A stretch of DNA of 64,000 bases, from the NCBI GenBank assembly GCA_016081115.2, contig JABTTQ020001093.1:186001-250000 (forward strand). Direction: 5' to 3'. The DNA comes from Rehmannia glutinosa. Taxonomy: Eukaryota > Streptophyta > Magnoliopsida > Lamiales > Orobanchaceae. Positions 1 through 10,837 of the stretch are shown one piece after another; the first letter of the stretch is position 1; every line of letters begins with the position of its first letter. The notes under the pieces were generated by a model. It was not told the DNA's origin and made no database searches. It was given only the letters and a program-made list of their open reading frames with translations. Made by a program: the position numbers and the translations under genes.

Positions 1-37
1 CCATATTGCATCCTATTTCACCCGTTCTAGAGCCAAC

Positions 38-640
38 TTGGTGCTATGCGCTCTCAAAGATCCCCTATGGCGTAAAGCTATGGAGGATGAATATGTTTGC
101 TCTTATGCGCAATGGCACTTGGGAGTTGGTTCCTCGTCCGAGCAATCAACTATTACTTGTAAATGGGTTTTTCGGGTTAAAAGAAAAATTGACGGTACTA
201 TTGATCGCTATACTGACCCGTCCCCAGTGGCTAAAGGTTTTTTAAATGACACGGGCGGGATTACTTTGAGACCTTTAGTCCGTTGTGGCCTGTGACTATT
301 CGTCTTGTTTTATCACTTGCTCTATCCGACGGTGGGTCATACGACAACTCGATATTAATAATGCGTTCTTAAATGGAACGTTACATGAGGAAGTTTACAT
401 GGAGCAGCCTCCGGGATTTCGTGATTCTCGGATATCCCAAGCATATATGTAAGTTGAGGAAGGCGTTATATGGTCTTAAACAAGCACCGCGGGCTTGGTA
501 TTTGGAGTTGTCTCATTTTTTGCTTGGGTTTGGTTTTTAAATCGTGTGCGATGCTTCTTTATTTGTGTATCGTGCGGGTGATATTCTAATTTATTTTTGG
601 TGTATGTTGATGATATTGTACTTAGGGGAATAATTCGAAG
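38..640 (+). pseudogene. Copia reverse transcriptase fragment (RVT_2)
   Basis: The stretch encodes the N-terminal part of a Copia-type reverse transcriptase in several frames. One frame reads AMEDEY followed by CKWVFRVKRKIDGTIDRY, the usual beginning of RVT_2. A different frame supplies the LDINNAFLNGTLHEEVYM block and then EQPPGF. The palm YVDD block is corrupted near 600-615. At least three frame changes are needed to follow the domain, so no functional protein is expected. It is a relic of the Copia element that fills the left edge. Confidence 0.8.
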
Positions 641-879
641 TTTTGGATTCCTTTATTCGCCGAGTTATCTACTCGGTTCTCTCTTAAAGATCTTGGGTTG
701 CTTAGTCATTTTCTTGGAGTAGAGGTTATTCCTACTTCAACAGGCCTCTTCTTGTCTCAACGACAATATATTGTTGATATTTTATCTCAATTTCATATGG
801 ATGGTGCAAAGGTGGCATCCACACCCATGAGCACATCTTGCATTAATTCTTGATGATGGGTCTCTTATGGCCGATGTGT

Positions 880-1545
880 CTTTATACTGAGGCGTTTACT
901 TGGTTTATTGCGGATTTGGCTCTTACTCGTCCCGATATTTCGTTTGTTGTTAATAAATTGTCTCAATTTTTACATGCTCCCAAAGCTACACATTCGCGGT
1001 GCGGCGTGTCTTACGTTATTTAAAGGGAACTCTCTCTCACGGTTTGTTACTACATTATGATGTGCCCTTTACTTTGACGGCATTCTCTCGATTGATGGGG
1101 AGGTGTACGAGATGATGGTCGTTCTACTACGGCATATGTTATTTATTTTGGTTCTAATGTGATTTCTTGGAAGTGCGGGAAGGAAGACAGGTGTCCCGTT
1201 CTTCTACCAAGTATAGAGCTTTGGCTAATGCCGCTGCGGAGGTTCTATGGATTGAGAATCTATTATGCGAGTTGGGGGTTTGTTTGAAGCAATCCCTCTT
1301 TTGCTTTGTGATAATCTTGGTGCTACATATGTTTGCAAGAACCCGGTTTTTCATTCTCGTATGAAGCATTTAGCATTAGACTATTTCTTCGTTCGGGAAC
1401 GTGTTGTTGATGGCTCTCTGCGTATTCGCCATCTTTGCTCCCAAGATCAAGTTCTTGATGTTCGACAAAGCCTTTTGGCCGTGCTTCTTTTTCTTCGTTT
1501 TCGCTCCAAGATTGGCGTCTCGATGGATCCTCCATCTTGCGGGGG
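880..1545 (+). pseudogene. Copia RNase H fragment
   Basis: The region reads in pieces as the connection and RNase H of a Copia polyprotein. It contains SRSSTKYRALANAAAEVLW, where the glutamate usual in the SSTEAEY motif is missing, and then DNLGATYVCKNPVFHSRMKH and YFFVRERV, which are conserved near the RNase H end. Frameshifts separate these blocks. It belongs to the same decayed element as the upstream reverse transcriptase fragment and ends just before a purine-rich tract (about 1536-1546). Confidence 0.8.
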
Positions 1546-1742
1546 GCATATTAAGGATACCGATTTGTAAATATATTTGTAATCTTTCTGTTGTAATCCC
1601 TCCTATAGATTAGGATATTCTTGTTGTAACCTTCCCCGTAGAATAGGATATTTTGTTATTTGGTTCGATCCTTTATTTGTAAGTTTCCCTATAAATGTTT
1701 GATTGACTTGAGTAATACAATCATCCATTTCACAAACTCTAC
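1546..1742 (+). repeat. Putative 3' LTR of the left-edge Copia element
   Basis: After a G-rich polypurine-like tract comes about 195 bp with typical short-LTR content: short T-rich repeats around TAGGATATTCTTGTTGTAA, a TATAAATG-like box near 1691, and an end near CTCTACA. The start is degenerate (CATATTAAGG where TG is expected). The partner LTR is outside the window, so the boundaries are inferred. Homology to intron 2 of reductase copy B begins within a few bases of the right end. Confidence 0.5.
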
Positions 1743-1856
1743 AATATATATATTATTGTATGAGTTTTAATTACAGAGCTTCTGTGAAACATAATAAGTT
1801 TTTTGATTGTTAAGCTAGCGCCGAGCTTATAATAAAATCGTTTTGTGATTGCTTTT

Positions 1857-2296
1857 AATTACGATTTAGTATTTACGTAGGATGGTCTAATGGATCTAAC
1901 CCGTCAGAGACGTGTGTTCGGGCGCATCGACGTGTTGTGATCTGATAGAATACAAGATACACACAGTGATTTTACGTAGTTCGACAAAACTTGCCTACGT
2001 GCACGAGAGCTTTCGTCCTTTACTAATAAGGAATTGTTCGGTACAAGAAAAATACACCTCTTAAAATTTATGTTCCAAACCCAAGAAAATAATACTCGTA
2101 ATCATTTTACTAGTTATTAAAGAACACTCTCCCAACCCCTTCGTATTGCCTAAGAGAAAAAAATGCCCGAAGTGTTTCCCAACATGTATCATAATTTGAC
2201 TTACACAAATTGATTAACCCAAATGTCTACACTCTATATTTATCTCTTGATTTCTCTCCTCCTTGGTGTATATCCTCTGCTTCCAAATCCTCTACA
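1857..2296. other. Extra sequence in copy A intron, LTR-like fragment
   Basis: These bases are absent from the paralogous intron of copy B. They contain a segment near 1955-2010 (TTTTACGTAGTTCGACAAAA and TGCCTACGTGCACGAGAG) of a kind often seen in plant LTRs and MITEs, but I found no second copy, termini or coding capacity. It may be a fragment of an old LTR element. No gene is visible. Confidence 0.35.
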
Positions 2297-2306
2297 TTCT
2301 TGGAAA

Positions 2307-3012
2307 GAGAAAATGGTCATTTTTACCCATTTTGAGATAGGAGAACACTTTTTTACCTAACTTTCATAAAAACCACTTTTATACTCACTTTTTCAATGAA
2401 AGTCATAAATGCCCTTATCCTCTTCCTCTCTCTTTCTTGGTTTAAAAATATAATTTTTCTTTCCTCTTTTCTTCTTTTTTCCAAAGATAACAATCTTCTC
2501 TTTTTTTTCCCTTTCATGTTTTCGATTTTTGAAGATTCAAGACACAATTGGAAATTAGTTTAAGTCACTTGAACCAAATTAATGTATTTCTTGCTTCAAA
2601 TATTTATGTATAATACGAGAAATTCGCTTATTTTTTAGAAGAGAAAAAAAACTGGAATGTTCAACATGGCACGATCGTACCACCATGTGAGCACGATTGT
2701 GCCACCATAAACATGAGCACGATAGTGCCACCATAAACATGAGCACGATCGTACCACCATATGGGGCAACACATTATGGGACACGATCGTGCCACCATAA
2801 AGGTGGGCACGCACGATCGTACTACCATAAAGGTGAGCACGATAGTGCCACTCTAAATGTGAGCACGATCGTGCAACCCTATAGAGGCAGCACGATAATG
2901 CTACTTTAGTAAGGGTATTTTTGTCTTTGTGGGTAAAAAAGATGTTTTTTTATAAAAATGTGGTAGAAAAGTTGTTTCTCTATCCAAATAGGGTAAAAAA
3001 AAAAAACCACCC
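2307..3012. mobile_element. Mutator-like MITE with internal minisatellite
   Basis: A 706-bp non-coding element lies between two copies of TTCTTGGAAA (2297-2306 and 3013-3022), a 9-10 bp duplication typical of Mutator-like elements. The first about 50 bp (GTCATTTTTACCC, GAGATAGGAGAACA, TTTTTTACC) match the reverse complement of the last about 50 bp with mismatches, giving long imperfect terminal inverted repeats. The centre carries a 20-30 bp minisatellite. It has no transposase ORF and is absent from the paralogous position in copy B. Confidence 0.65.
2668..2905. repeat. Minisatellite with CACGATCGTGC palindrome units
   Basis: About nine degenerate units of roughly 22-30 bp repeat the theme GAGCACGATCGTGCCACC followed by ATAAA. 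Each unit contains a palindromic GCACGATCGTGC-like core, sometimes mutated to GATAGTGCC. Plus-strand reading frames here are by-products of the repeat. It lies inside the Mutator-like MITE. Confidence 0.8.
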
Positions 3013-3099
3013 TTCTTGGAAAAGTAAATAATCATAAGTGTTAGATATTTAACTGAATCAACTCTGAAGCATCTCAGGATGACTATTAATATTATTTAG

Positions 3100-3720
3100 A
3101 TTGATTACTAATGTTTTTAATGGGACTAACAATATTTTTTAGTATAAAAACTAATAAATTTAGAGGACTACTAAATAAGTTTCAAGGTTAATTTGCTAAA
3201 TAATTAAGTTAAGGGGAATACTAATACCTTTTTAGGGGGAAAACTAATTTAAGAGAATTACTAATACTTTTTAGGTGAAAAACTAATACATTTCGGAGGT
3301 AATTACTAAAAAACTTTAAAGGGAAAACATAATACATTTTCAAGAGGACTATGACTATGTTTTAAGGGAGTACTAATACTTTTGATAGAAAAAACTATTA
3401 TTTTTCAAGAGAATTGAACTACTAAAATATTTTTCAAAGAACTACTAATATTTTTCCGACGACTGCTAATACTATTCAAAGGAAAAAATAATACTTTTCA
3501 GGGCCCTTGTAATACTATGTCACAGCTTAATATTATAAAAATGTCACAAGCTCCAAGTCATACTATGCCATCGCCTATATTACAAAGATACCACATGCCC
3601 TAGAATATTACAAAAATACCACCGCTAATATTATAAAAATGCTAGTGGATTTGGGTTTAAGATCCGTACGATTGATTTTGGCCCGTAAAACCGTCTGACA
3701 GGAATTTTTGTCTTTAATCA
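3100..3720. repeat. CTAATACTTTT-type repeat block, copy A intron
   Basis: A degenerate array of 20-35 bp units (ACTAATACTTTT followed by AGGGGAA or AAGAGAA) runs to about 3500. It is followed by a unique-looking tail near 3520-3710 with repeated ATTACAAAAATACCAC and AATCCGT/ACCGTCTGAC motifs. The same block is found at 48985-49560 in the paralogous intron and a related longer one at 61140-62010, so it predates the gene duplication at this site. Confidence 0.75.
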
Positions 3721-3843
3721 TAGTATGATACTTTTGTACTTCAAGCAAGTTTAAGGTTCCATCTTTTATACAATTCTTTTCATAATATACTTTCATTTAA
3801 TTAATTATAAGATTCCATAGTAACTCTGGTTTTATATTTTTAT

Positions 3844-4129
3844 GGGATAATTACAAAAACACCCTTGAGATTTGGGCCAATTATAAAAAAACACAGAGAT
3901 TTTTGAAAATTATAAAGAACTCCTTGAGGTTTGATTTTGTCTTACATTTTCTCCCTTCATAAGCAAAAAAACATATCAAAACCTCCCCTGATATTTATAA
4001 AAATCCTACAGTTATCCCCTTAAATTTAATACATAATCAAACTTGGTGGGATTTTTTATAATTTTGAAACATCTTTGGTTTTTTATGTAACTAGCCCAAA
4101 CCTCAGGGGTGTTTTTGGAATCTAATCTC
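3844..4129. mobile_element. Mutator-like MITE, GGGATAATTAC family, copy 1
   Basis: A 286-bp non-coding element is bounded by a perfect 9-bp duplication TATTTTTAT (3835-3843 and 4130-4138). Its ends, GGGATAATTACAAAAACACC and the reverse complement of GGTGTTTTTGGAATCTAATC, form inverted repeats of about 34 bp, including TTGGGC-like inner ends. The paralogous intron of copy B lacks it and reads straight through (GATTTTATATAAGTTTC near 49679-49695), so it inserted after the gene duplicated. Related copies are at 47229-47484 and from about 63765 to the right edge. Confidence 0.8.
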
Positions 4130-4453
4130 TATTTTTATATATAAGTTTCAAATATGTTTGACATGTTTACCAGGTTTAGATGCTTTTGCAATTGAGAAAA
4201 TTGACCTTTTGTCCCCTTTAAAAAAAATCTATAAATTGGTTTAGGAAAAAAAAGGAAAACTATTTGAAATTTTTTGAAAATTGTTTTAAAAATCTAACAA
4301 TTATTTTAAAATCCAAAAACTAAAAAAAATCTGAAAAATTATTTGAAACCTAACATATGCATGCATACATATGTATATATTATTTCTACATGTATATAAA
4401 CATTATGTATACAACTCCTCCGGCATAATAAGAGAGGGAAAATCCCATATTGG

Positions 4454-5944
4454 TGTAAGTCCAAGCGGTTACGATAATCTAGAGGGGGGGTGAATAGATT
4501 ATCTCCATCTTTTCGATTTCGCCCTCTTTTTCAACCGAATGCTCAAGTATAATAACAAAGGTGCGGAATGTAAACAACACACGGCGATTTAAAGAGGTTC
4601 AACCCACCTAGGGCCTAATCCTCTACCACCCCAGTATATCCGGGATGGATTTCGAAAAGAAAAAGAATTTTATTAATTACCAAAATTAATACAAATTCAA
4701 CTTACAACAACTTGAAGAGCACCACACTCTTCTTCGACACCACCTTTGGAGATTACCACAATCTCCCTTTGAAGATTACCACAATCTTCCTTCAACGACA
4801 CCTTGTGAAGATTACCACAATCTTCAACCTTGAAAAATACCAAATTCTTCAACACCTCAATAAGAAGATTACCACAATCTTCTTCACCTATCACCTAGAT
4901 CATCCAAGTATGTTCTTCCGAGAACACTCACAAGGATATCTTGTGTTTGAATGATAACCAAAAATCAAGATTACAACTCAATAATGAATAATACAATTTG
5001 AGTGCAAAGTGTAATCAAGAATAGCCTAGACCTCAAGGATGTGAAAGTGATAAGCTAGGCAATTTTACAACAAGAATAATAACAATGAAAGACCAAGTGT
5101 TTGCTTGAAGTGTATCTTGTTGTGTTGTATCTCAATTCTTGTGTTGGTTGCTCCAAAACTTCCTCTATTTATAGGAGATGATTGATCAAGCATAGGCTCC
5201 TCTTGGGGATTGAAAATCTCTGAGAAAAATACAATTAAAATCAAGAATATAGCTGTTAGAAATCAATCCCACAATTTAAGGAAATGTGTATGCGCTATCA
5301 AACGGTCATATTTTTCTTTGTCAATACAGGCGACGGTCGCATACGAAATAAGAGAAATAAGAACACTTTGAAAATTACAACAGGCGGCCGGTCGGCGAAG
5401 GCTTCGACCGGTCGGCCTGTCTCAACAGGTCCCCCTAATCAAAAATAGAAGAGATTTTGTTCTGTTTCAAAAACAAACTTGCAGTCGGTACCGGTCCCAT
5501 TTGGGCGACCGTCGCCGACCGGTCGACGCCTTGAAGCGGACTCTGGTCGACCTGCTTGTTTTTGCTTTCGTCTCATTTTTGTTTCTAAAAACATCTTCAG
5601 TCACGGGTTGCCCTATAGGGCGGCCGGTCGACCACGAGGCAGAAATGTTGTCCAATTTTTGTGAAAATAAAACTCAAGAAATACTCAGAAAATTTAGTAA
5701 AAACATTTTAAACCGATCGAGAGTATTTAGACAACATTTAGGAACCTGTTATAGGAGTAAAAACTCATTGATATAAAATCAATAAAAGTGTTGTCCATAA
5801 TTAACAAAAATAAACTTGAGGAAATACTCAGGAAAATATTAAAACCATTTTAAATCATTTAGGAGTAATTGGACAACCTTTAAAAACATTGTTTTGGTAA
5901 TAAAATAAAATCATCAAAATTAAGATAAAAACATGTATCAAACA
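4454..5944 (-). repeat. 3' LTR (left) of the minus-strand non-autonomous element
   Basis: This is the left LTR, 1,491 bp. It begins TGTAAGTCC and ends ATGTATCAAACA on the plus strand, and is paired with 10827-12307. It contains a cluster of GAAGATTACCACAATCTTC units (4750-4890), a TATTTATAGG box near 5163-5172, and GC-rich blocks with CGACCGGTCG palindromes (5390-5640) within otherwise AT-rich DNA. Short reading frames here are not genes. Confidence 0.95.
4750..4890. repeat. GAAGATTACCACAATCTTC short palindromic repeats in LTR
   Basis: Four to five spaced copies of a 19-bp interrupted palindrome (GAAGATT, ACCAC, AATCTTC) lie 20-50 bp apart, some truncated or mutated. Each could fold into a small hairpin in RNA or single-stranded DNA. 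The same cluster is in the other LTR at 11124-11255. Confidence 0.8.
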
Positions 5945-5945
5945 A

Positions 5946-5957
5946 TCTCCCCTTTTT
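5946..5957 (-). other. Polypurine tract of the minus-strand element
   Basis: On the minus strand the sequence reads AAAAAGGGGAGA, two bases from the LTR beginning TGTTTGATAC. This is the expected position of the plus-strand DNA primer and confirms minus orientation. Confidence 0.75.
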
Positions 5958-7169
5958 GATGATTACAAACCAAAACAATTTTTACACAAACTAAGAGAGC
6001 AATTTTAGAAATGATTTTCCGGTAAAAACATTTGACCGTTTGGAAGCAACCAAAATTTCCAAAAAATTAAAGCAACCAAGTAGGGAGTAAATATTTTCAA
6101 AGCACAAGCTCCCCTATCAACAAGCATATCAAGAATAATGTAAAAGCAATTTTCCATAAGCTAAAAGCTTTTAGCTTTTACAATTTGTTCAAGAGCTTAT
6201 AAGCTCCCCTGTCACAAAACATCATTATATAAGTCCATCAAGCAACAATTGGACTAAAAATAAATCACAACTTATGGCTTTTATGAGCCATAGCTTATAG
6301 CTTTTATTTCGAGCTTTTTATTAGCTTCTTTAAGCTAACGAGCCATTTTCTGTTTCTCCCCTTTGGAATCATCAAAAGAATGTTAGGATGATAAAAACAT
6401 CATACAAGTATATCAAAGTGCGCCAAAGAGACAATTTATCAACCATTCGAGGAGATAAGCTTATAATCCGAAAAAAATGGGAGAATTGTATCATTAGATG
6501 TCCATAAGCTCGTTTTATTTGCCAAAACATGATCTCAATGAGTATTGAAGACTTTTGAAAGCGAGAGAATCATGTAGAAGTTGAAATTTTCATTGTGACA
6601 TTTCATCGAACACATTGTGGGCGTGAAAAATAAAAAGAGTTGTATATAGCCCTTGTAAATGATCCAAGCCAAAAATTATCATATCAACAATCAACCTCAT
6701 TCCAAAGCTCAATAAGATCATATGCAACATACGGAACATTTGTTCATCAAATAAGAAGCTCAAAGTAGATTCTCAAGGGTTCAACCCAATTGAGATAAGC
6801 TAAGAATGATCAAGGCATTACAAATGCCAAAAATTAGAACATATATCAAGTAATAAGTCATGCCTAAAACAATATATGTATCAAATGTCAAATGTCCCAA
6901 TATATCCAACTAAGCATAATGATCAAAGCATTAAGAGAAGCACTTTTACCATCAAGTACTTCATACCAATTATCAAACAATGCTTTAGAGTATTTTTACC
7001 ATCAAATACTCCATCAAAGTCAAGATCATCCACAAGTCATTATCAACTTGCAATTTTAACCCTTTTAAGAAAGACAAGCAAATATCATTAGTACAAATGA
7101 GTTTTACAAAAGTTTATCAAAATACAAAGCAACATTGATGAAAATCTAGAAAGTAAAGGGGTGGGGACA
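5958..7169. other. Untranslated internal region of the non-autonomous element
   Basis: About 1.2 kb of AT-rich sequence lies between the polypurine tract and the second ORF. It contains self-complementary runs around AAGCTTTTAGCTTTT and GAGCTTATAAGCTC (6160-6210), but I see no coding frame, known domain or tandem array. Confidence 0.6.
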
Positions 7170-8499
7170 TCAATCTTCATCCGAGGAGAAGCAAGATCCG
7201 GAATTAAGTCCTTGATGAATTTCTTTAACTTGCCTAGATAGACTTTTGCATTTTGGAGGTCTTTTGCTCCAAAGCTTCATACCTCGTCTCATGAAAAGCC
7301 CTCATCTCATCAAATTCGGCTTGAGTATACCTCTAGGCGGTTGAGCAGTATTACCCTCCGGATTGCTCGGTTCGCCCTCTTCCGCTAATCTTGCGGCCTC
7401 GATGTCATCAAAGAAGTCATTAGGATCGGAGACTCTTGACCTCTTCCTCTCGCCATTTTGGTTGGTCGGATTTCCATGTTCTTGCGCATAGTGACCATTT
7501 GGGCGATGTTATCAATGTCAAAGTCGTTTTGAAATACCTCCGAGTTACACTCGGACGAAGGTAGTCCCGATTGAATAAGAAGTTTACAAATCCAATTTCC
7601 CATAACCAACTTCTTATTACCTTGAGTAATGGACTCGATTAGACATTGAATAAGTATGGCACCAAAGTTAAGTGGTTCCTCTAGCAATCTTATAAGTCAA
7701 AAAATAATCCATATTGCTAGGCATCTTTCCCGACTTACCACAAATGCAATATGCGACAATGACCGATAAAATACGATGCTCAAGTGTCATTGTCAACAAA
7801 GAATACTTTGGCCATACTCTCAAATACGTCTTAACTTCTTTCATCGACACCCCAACATTTCATCATTCCAAGTCCCACAAGAGAAATAATCCCAACCACC
7901 TTCTCTAACATGTAAAAGCCGGCAAATATCATTGGGAGTCCATCTAAAATGACGACCACTTTATAAGCGAATTAACGGCAATCGGCTTTTTTTCATTATC
8001 ATATTCGACCCACATATTGGCATAAAAGAGTTGGATAATATCATCATCATACAACACATAAGCATGCTCCCATAAATACATCCAACCTTGCTCCTCAAAA
8101 ATCCTCTTATAGTAGGATACTCATTTGTAAATGAACTAAAAGCGACACATTTTAGTCGAGCAATAGATTTACCTCCCATCCCCGAATCCTCATAGTACCA
8201 TTCGCATACTTATTGATGAAATTAATAGCATTGCGGGAATTAGGAGCTTGAGTAACAAAAGATTTTTTACCTTTCGCCCAACGGCAATTTTCGAGCGAAA
8301 TTGTTCCGCGGAGCTCGGTGATTTGGACCCGAGAGAGAATGGGATTTTGAACATCATCACCTTCTTGAGCCACGTTTCTTTGAGCGGCTCGAATATCCCT
8401 TTGTTCGGCTTCGTCTCGCCGATTTCTCGAAGTACCCTCTCCACCCTTTCTTCTCTTAGAAGTGGGATTTTGATCGGTGGAATTTCTAGGAGGAGCCAT
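7170..8499 (-). pseudogene. Second ORF of the non-autonomous element, possible plant-transposon-protein type
   Basis: On the minus strand an ORF opens with MAPPRNSTDQNPTSKRRKGG, a basic polar N terminus, and can be followed through several frame changes to an acidic end FSSDED at 7170. Middle pieces include AINFINKYANGTMRIRGWEV and LNFGAILIQCLIES / GNKKLVMGNWICKLLIQSG. The latter resembles the uncharacterised 'putative plant transposon protein' proteins often found beside plant retroelements; that is recalled by pattern, not searched. It lacks CCHC, protease, reverse transcriptase or integrase motifs. It lies downstream of gag in the same element, on the same strand. The function is unknown, and as read it is broken by frameshifts near 8155, 7850 and 7690. 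Confidence 0.5.
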
Positions 8500-8654
8500 A
8501 TATGTAAGATTCTAGTGAAAATAAGAAAATTAGCAACAAGAATCGTGAAAAATGATGAAGAATTGAAGATTCTAGAGAAAAGGGGATGATTTACGCGCAG
8601 CAAGGGTTTGGGGGGATTTTCTTCGTCTGTTTCGAAATGAAGAACAGAACGTTT

Positions 8655-8730
8655 AAAACCTGAAAAATTGGCCTGGGCGACCGGTCGAGGTATGGGGCGA
8701 CCGGTCGATGTGCGAGCGACGTCGCCCCGC
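8655..8730. repeat. Internal GC-rich block with CGACCGGTCG palindromes
   Basis: Two copies of GGGCGACCGGTCGA sit within 45 bp, in a GC-rich island inside AT-rich DNA. The same 10-bp palindrome occurs in both LTRs. The block lies between gag and the second ORF of the element. Confidence 0.7.
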
Positions 8731-9544
8731 TTTGGACCGCCCCAGGTGATTTTTCTTTCTCCCAGTTTTCCAAAATTCGATTTTTCACCACAAAAGTTTT
8801 AAAACTTTGCAAAAATTTAAGTTTGGACTATATCCAACAAATATGGGTTTTGGGAAAACATATAAACGATAAAATCGAGACTAAACACGTAGTGCCTTTT
8901 AAAAGAAAATATTTGCAAGATCAATTAGGGGCACTTAAAGGATCAAAATGAAATATCTTGAAAGATATGTGCATAAGCATAAAATCGAGTTTAAAGAAAA
9001 ATACGAGTAGACATACCTCGATGGTTTAAGAAACTTGATGACGTAATAGCCAATGAGTATGAAATATGTATCTACACAATTCTTAGACAACATTTGCATA
9101 GAAAATACAAGTGTAGGCAAGTAATATGAGATATCAAAAAGAGCTTATGCTATAAGATTTCATAAGAGATAATAAGCCATATAAGTCTAATAAAATGCTC
9201 AAGAGTTTTAGAAAATCATGCAAGGTCTCTTTTAAAAGTTTTGAAACTCATAAATATATAAGAGACCTATATTAAAAATAAATACTTGAAGATTCATTTT
9301 GCAATTAAGACACAATTAAAAGTATGCATAGATTTAAAAATAAAATGCATATACAAATGGGGAGATACGGTTTACCAATTACGCCGTTTCCATGAGTTGA
9401 GTCTTTCCCATTATTGATGATATCTTCCCATTGAGAAGTCACTTTGTTGATGATGACTTCTCCATTTCCAAGATTGGTTACCTTCCCATGGTTGATGGTT
9501 TCTTCTTCTTTGAAAATCATCTTGTTGATGATGTCTTTGCCATT

Positions 9545-10837
9545 TCAAGGATTGTGTTCTTCCCATTTTTGATTATACGCTCTTCTTGGAAATTGGCTTT
9601 GTTGAGAGTAGTTTCTCCTTCTTTGATCAAATGAAACGTTCATTTGATGTTTTCTTGGTGGCATGAATTTTCTCCGATTTTTGCTTTGCCGGGTACCTAA
9701 TAGCACATTGTTTTGTGGTACCCTCATGTGTTTGGGTCCTTTAAGATTAGCTTTGAGACTTTTAGGTCTCCAACAATATTTAGAGCTATTTCTAGCCCGA
9801 CAAGAATTAGCCGTATGACCCTTTTTGCCACAATAAAAACAAGTAATAATTCTAGGAGCATAATGACCAATATGCATAGTGACTTGATCCTTTTTCATAT
9901 GATTAACAACATTAGGCTTATGATCAAGTCCTTTATCACAATTATGAATATCAACAATATTGGACATTTTATTGGTACTCAAGTTGGATTTTAATAAATC
10001 CTTTTTCATGCAATCAATATTCTCAACAAGAGTACTATTTTCTTTTTCAAGGTTTCTAACCTTGTCAAGTGTGGTGGTGTGAGCACATGATAGTGATTCA
10101 TAAGAAGTAAATAAACTATCCTTATCATTTTTCAAAATATTGAATTCCTTTTTCAAGTTTTTGTATCTAACAAGTAAGCTTTGGAATTCATTTTGAAGTT
10201 CATCATAATCATTTTGTAAATCACTATAATCATTTTGAATGACAATATCATAGGAAGTAGAGGGTTTAAGACATACCTCATTTTCTTCATTGATGCCCAT
10301 AAAACAATATTCAACTTCTTCATAATTGGAAGTTGTAGGAGGCTTATTCCTTAGATTTGAGCTTGTATGATCTTGAGAAGTAGATGCTTTTGTTTGACTC
10401 ATTTCATTTGCAAATACTCCATAGATGGCTTCTAATTTTTTCCATACTTCATGTGCCGACTTTATTCCTACAATATGTTCATATTCTAAATTAGTAAATG
10501 AACAATACAAAATATTTAAAGCCTTACCGTTTAAGGAGATGATTTTCTTTTCTTCATCATTGAGCTTTTTGAAGCCTTTTGAGGTGTATGGTGTATCTTT
10601 CGTCGGAATGGATTCTCCATTAATGACGGTGTTCCAAATGTCGAACCCGCAACCTTGTAGATAGCATTCCATTCTTTCTTTCCAAAAATTAAAATTCTTG
10701 GAATCAAATAGTGGTGGCTTGGTGGTGGAGGTGCCGGATAGATGAGCTTCGTTCGTAGCCGTCGATCGTTTCTCTTCACTCGCGATGTGAAACGAGCTTG
10801 CCAAAGAGTTTGGCTTTGATACCACTTGTAAGTCCAA
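9545..10837 (-). CDS. Copia-type gag polyprotein (non-autonomous element)
   Basis: This 430-codon open frame encodes a nucleocapsid-type gag. Residues 38-140 match the UBN2/gag_2 N-terminal part (PPLFDSKNFNFWKERMECYL, then LNGKALNILYCSF and SAHEVWKKLEAIYGV). A coiled-coil-rich centre (about 190-290) is followed by a CCHC knuckle CFYCGKKGHTANSC near 335-350 and a basic tail. Two oddities stand out. The usual second half of the gag_2 domain is missing between IYGV and the serine/threonine-rich linker, which looks like an in-frame deletion. Also, the frame runs back through the primer site into the LTR without an upstream ATG: it opens with TTG, and the first in-frame Met is at ERMECYL. Translation would therefore need a non-AUG start or give a shortened protein. 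No pol follows. Confidence 0.85.
   Translation of the reverse strand: MDLQVVSKPNSLASSFHIASEEKRSTATNEAHLSGTSTTKPPLFDSKNFNFWKERMECYLQGCGFDIWNTVINGESIPTKDTPYTSKGFKKLNDEEKKIISLNGKALNILYCSFTNLEYEHIVGIKSAHEVWKKLEAIYGVFANEMSQTKASTSQDHTSSNLRNKPPTTSNYEEVEYCFMGINEENEVCLKPSTSYDIVIQNDYSDLQNDYDELQNEFQSLLVRYKNLKKEFNILKNDKDSLFTSYESLSCAHTTTLDKVRNLEKENSTLVENIDCMKKDLLKSNLSTNKMSNIVDIHNCDKGLDHKPNVVNHMKKDQVTMHIGHYAPRIITCFYCGKKGHTANSCRARNSSKYCWRPKSLKANLKGPKHMRVPQNNVLLGTRQSKNRRKFMPPRKHQMNVSFDQRRRNYSQQSQFPRRAYNQKWEEHNP
10803..10825 (-). other. Primer binding site (initiator tRNA-Met type)
   Basis: On the minus strand TGGTATCAAAGCC directly follows the LTR. It differs by one base from the usual plant initiator-Met site TGGTATCAGAGCC. 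This fixes the element's orientation. Confidence 0.85.

Larger units (their letters stand above)
1..1742 (+). mobile_element. Ty1/Copia retrotransposon, 3' part, degenerate
   Basis: This is the 3' portion of a Copia element cut by the left window edge. The plus-strand frames carry, in order, the start of a Copia reverse transcriptase (motif CKWVFRVKRK near 160-195), the RQLDINNAFLNG segment near 340-375, the LSQRQYI segment near 750-775, and a Ty1-type RNase H with SRSSTKYRALANAAAEVLW (1196-1255). Frames change repeatedly and stops are frequent, so the copy is dead. A purine-rich tract just before 1546 and an LTR-like tail (1546-1742) complete it. The element appears to have inserted next to intron 2 of the copy A reductase gene, because homology to copy B resumes directly after it. 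The Copia lineage is not resolved; the short LTR would fit an Ale/Retrofit-like element. Confidence 0.85.
1744..4453 (-). pseudogene. Copy A reductase: intron 2 and left half of exon 2
   Basis: This stretch is the paralogue of copy B intron 2. Bases 1744-1856 match 48850-48975, 3100-3834 match 48990-49690, and 4140-4330 match 49690-50080, each with numerous substitutions. Relative to B it has gained 1857-3100 (including a Mutator-like element at 2307-3012) and a MITE at 3844-4129. At 4413-4453 lies the left half of exon 2 on the minus strand, reading GFSLSYYAGGVV, the equivalent of the conserved PLSYY-GxLG segment of alkenal double-bond reductases. The donor site seen in B is deleted here. 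The exon continues at 12308 beyond an inserted LTR element. Confidence 0.75.

Noticed and set aside
2697..2909. His/Ser-rich small ORF
   Set aside because: Translation of the CACGATCGTGCC minisatellite; no start context or family.
4712..4954. 80-codon plus-strand frame, and its twin at 11141-11329
   Set aside because: By-product of the GAAGATTACCACAATCTTC repeats in the LTRs.
8248..8589. Plus-strand 113-codon frame
   Set aside because: Lies antisense to the second ORF of the minus-strand element, with no domain or codon support.
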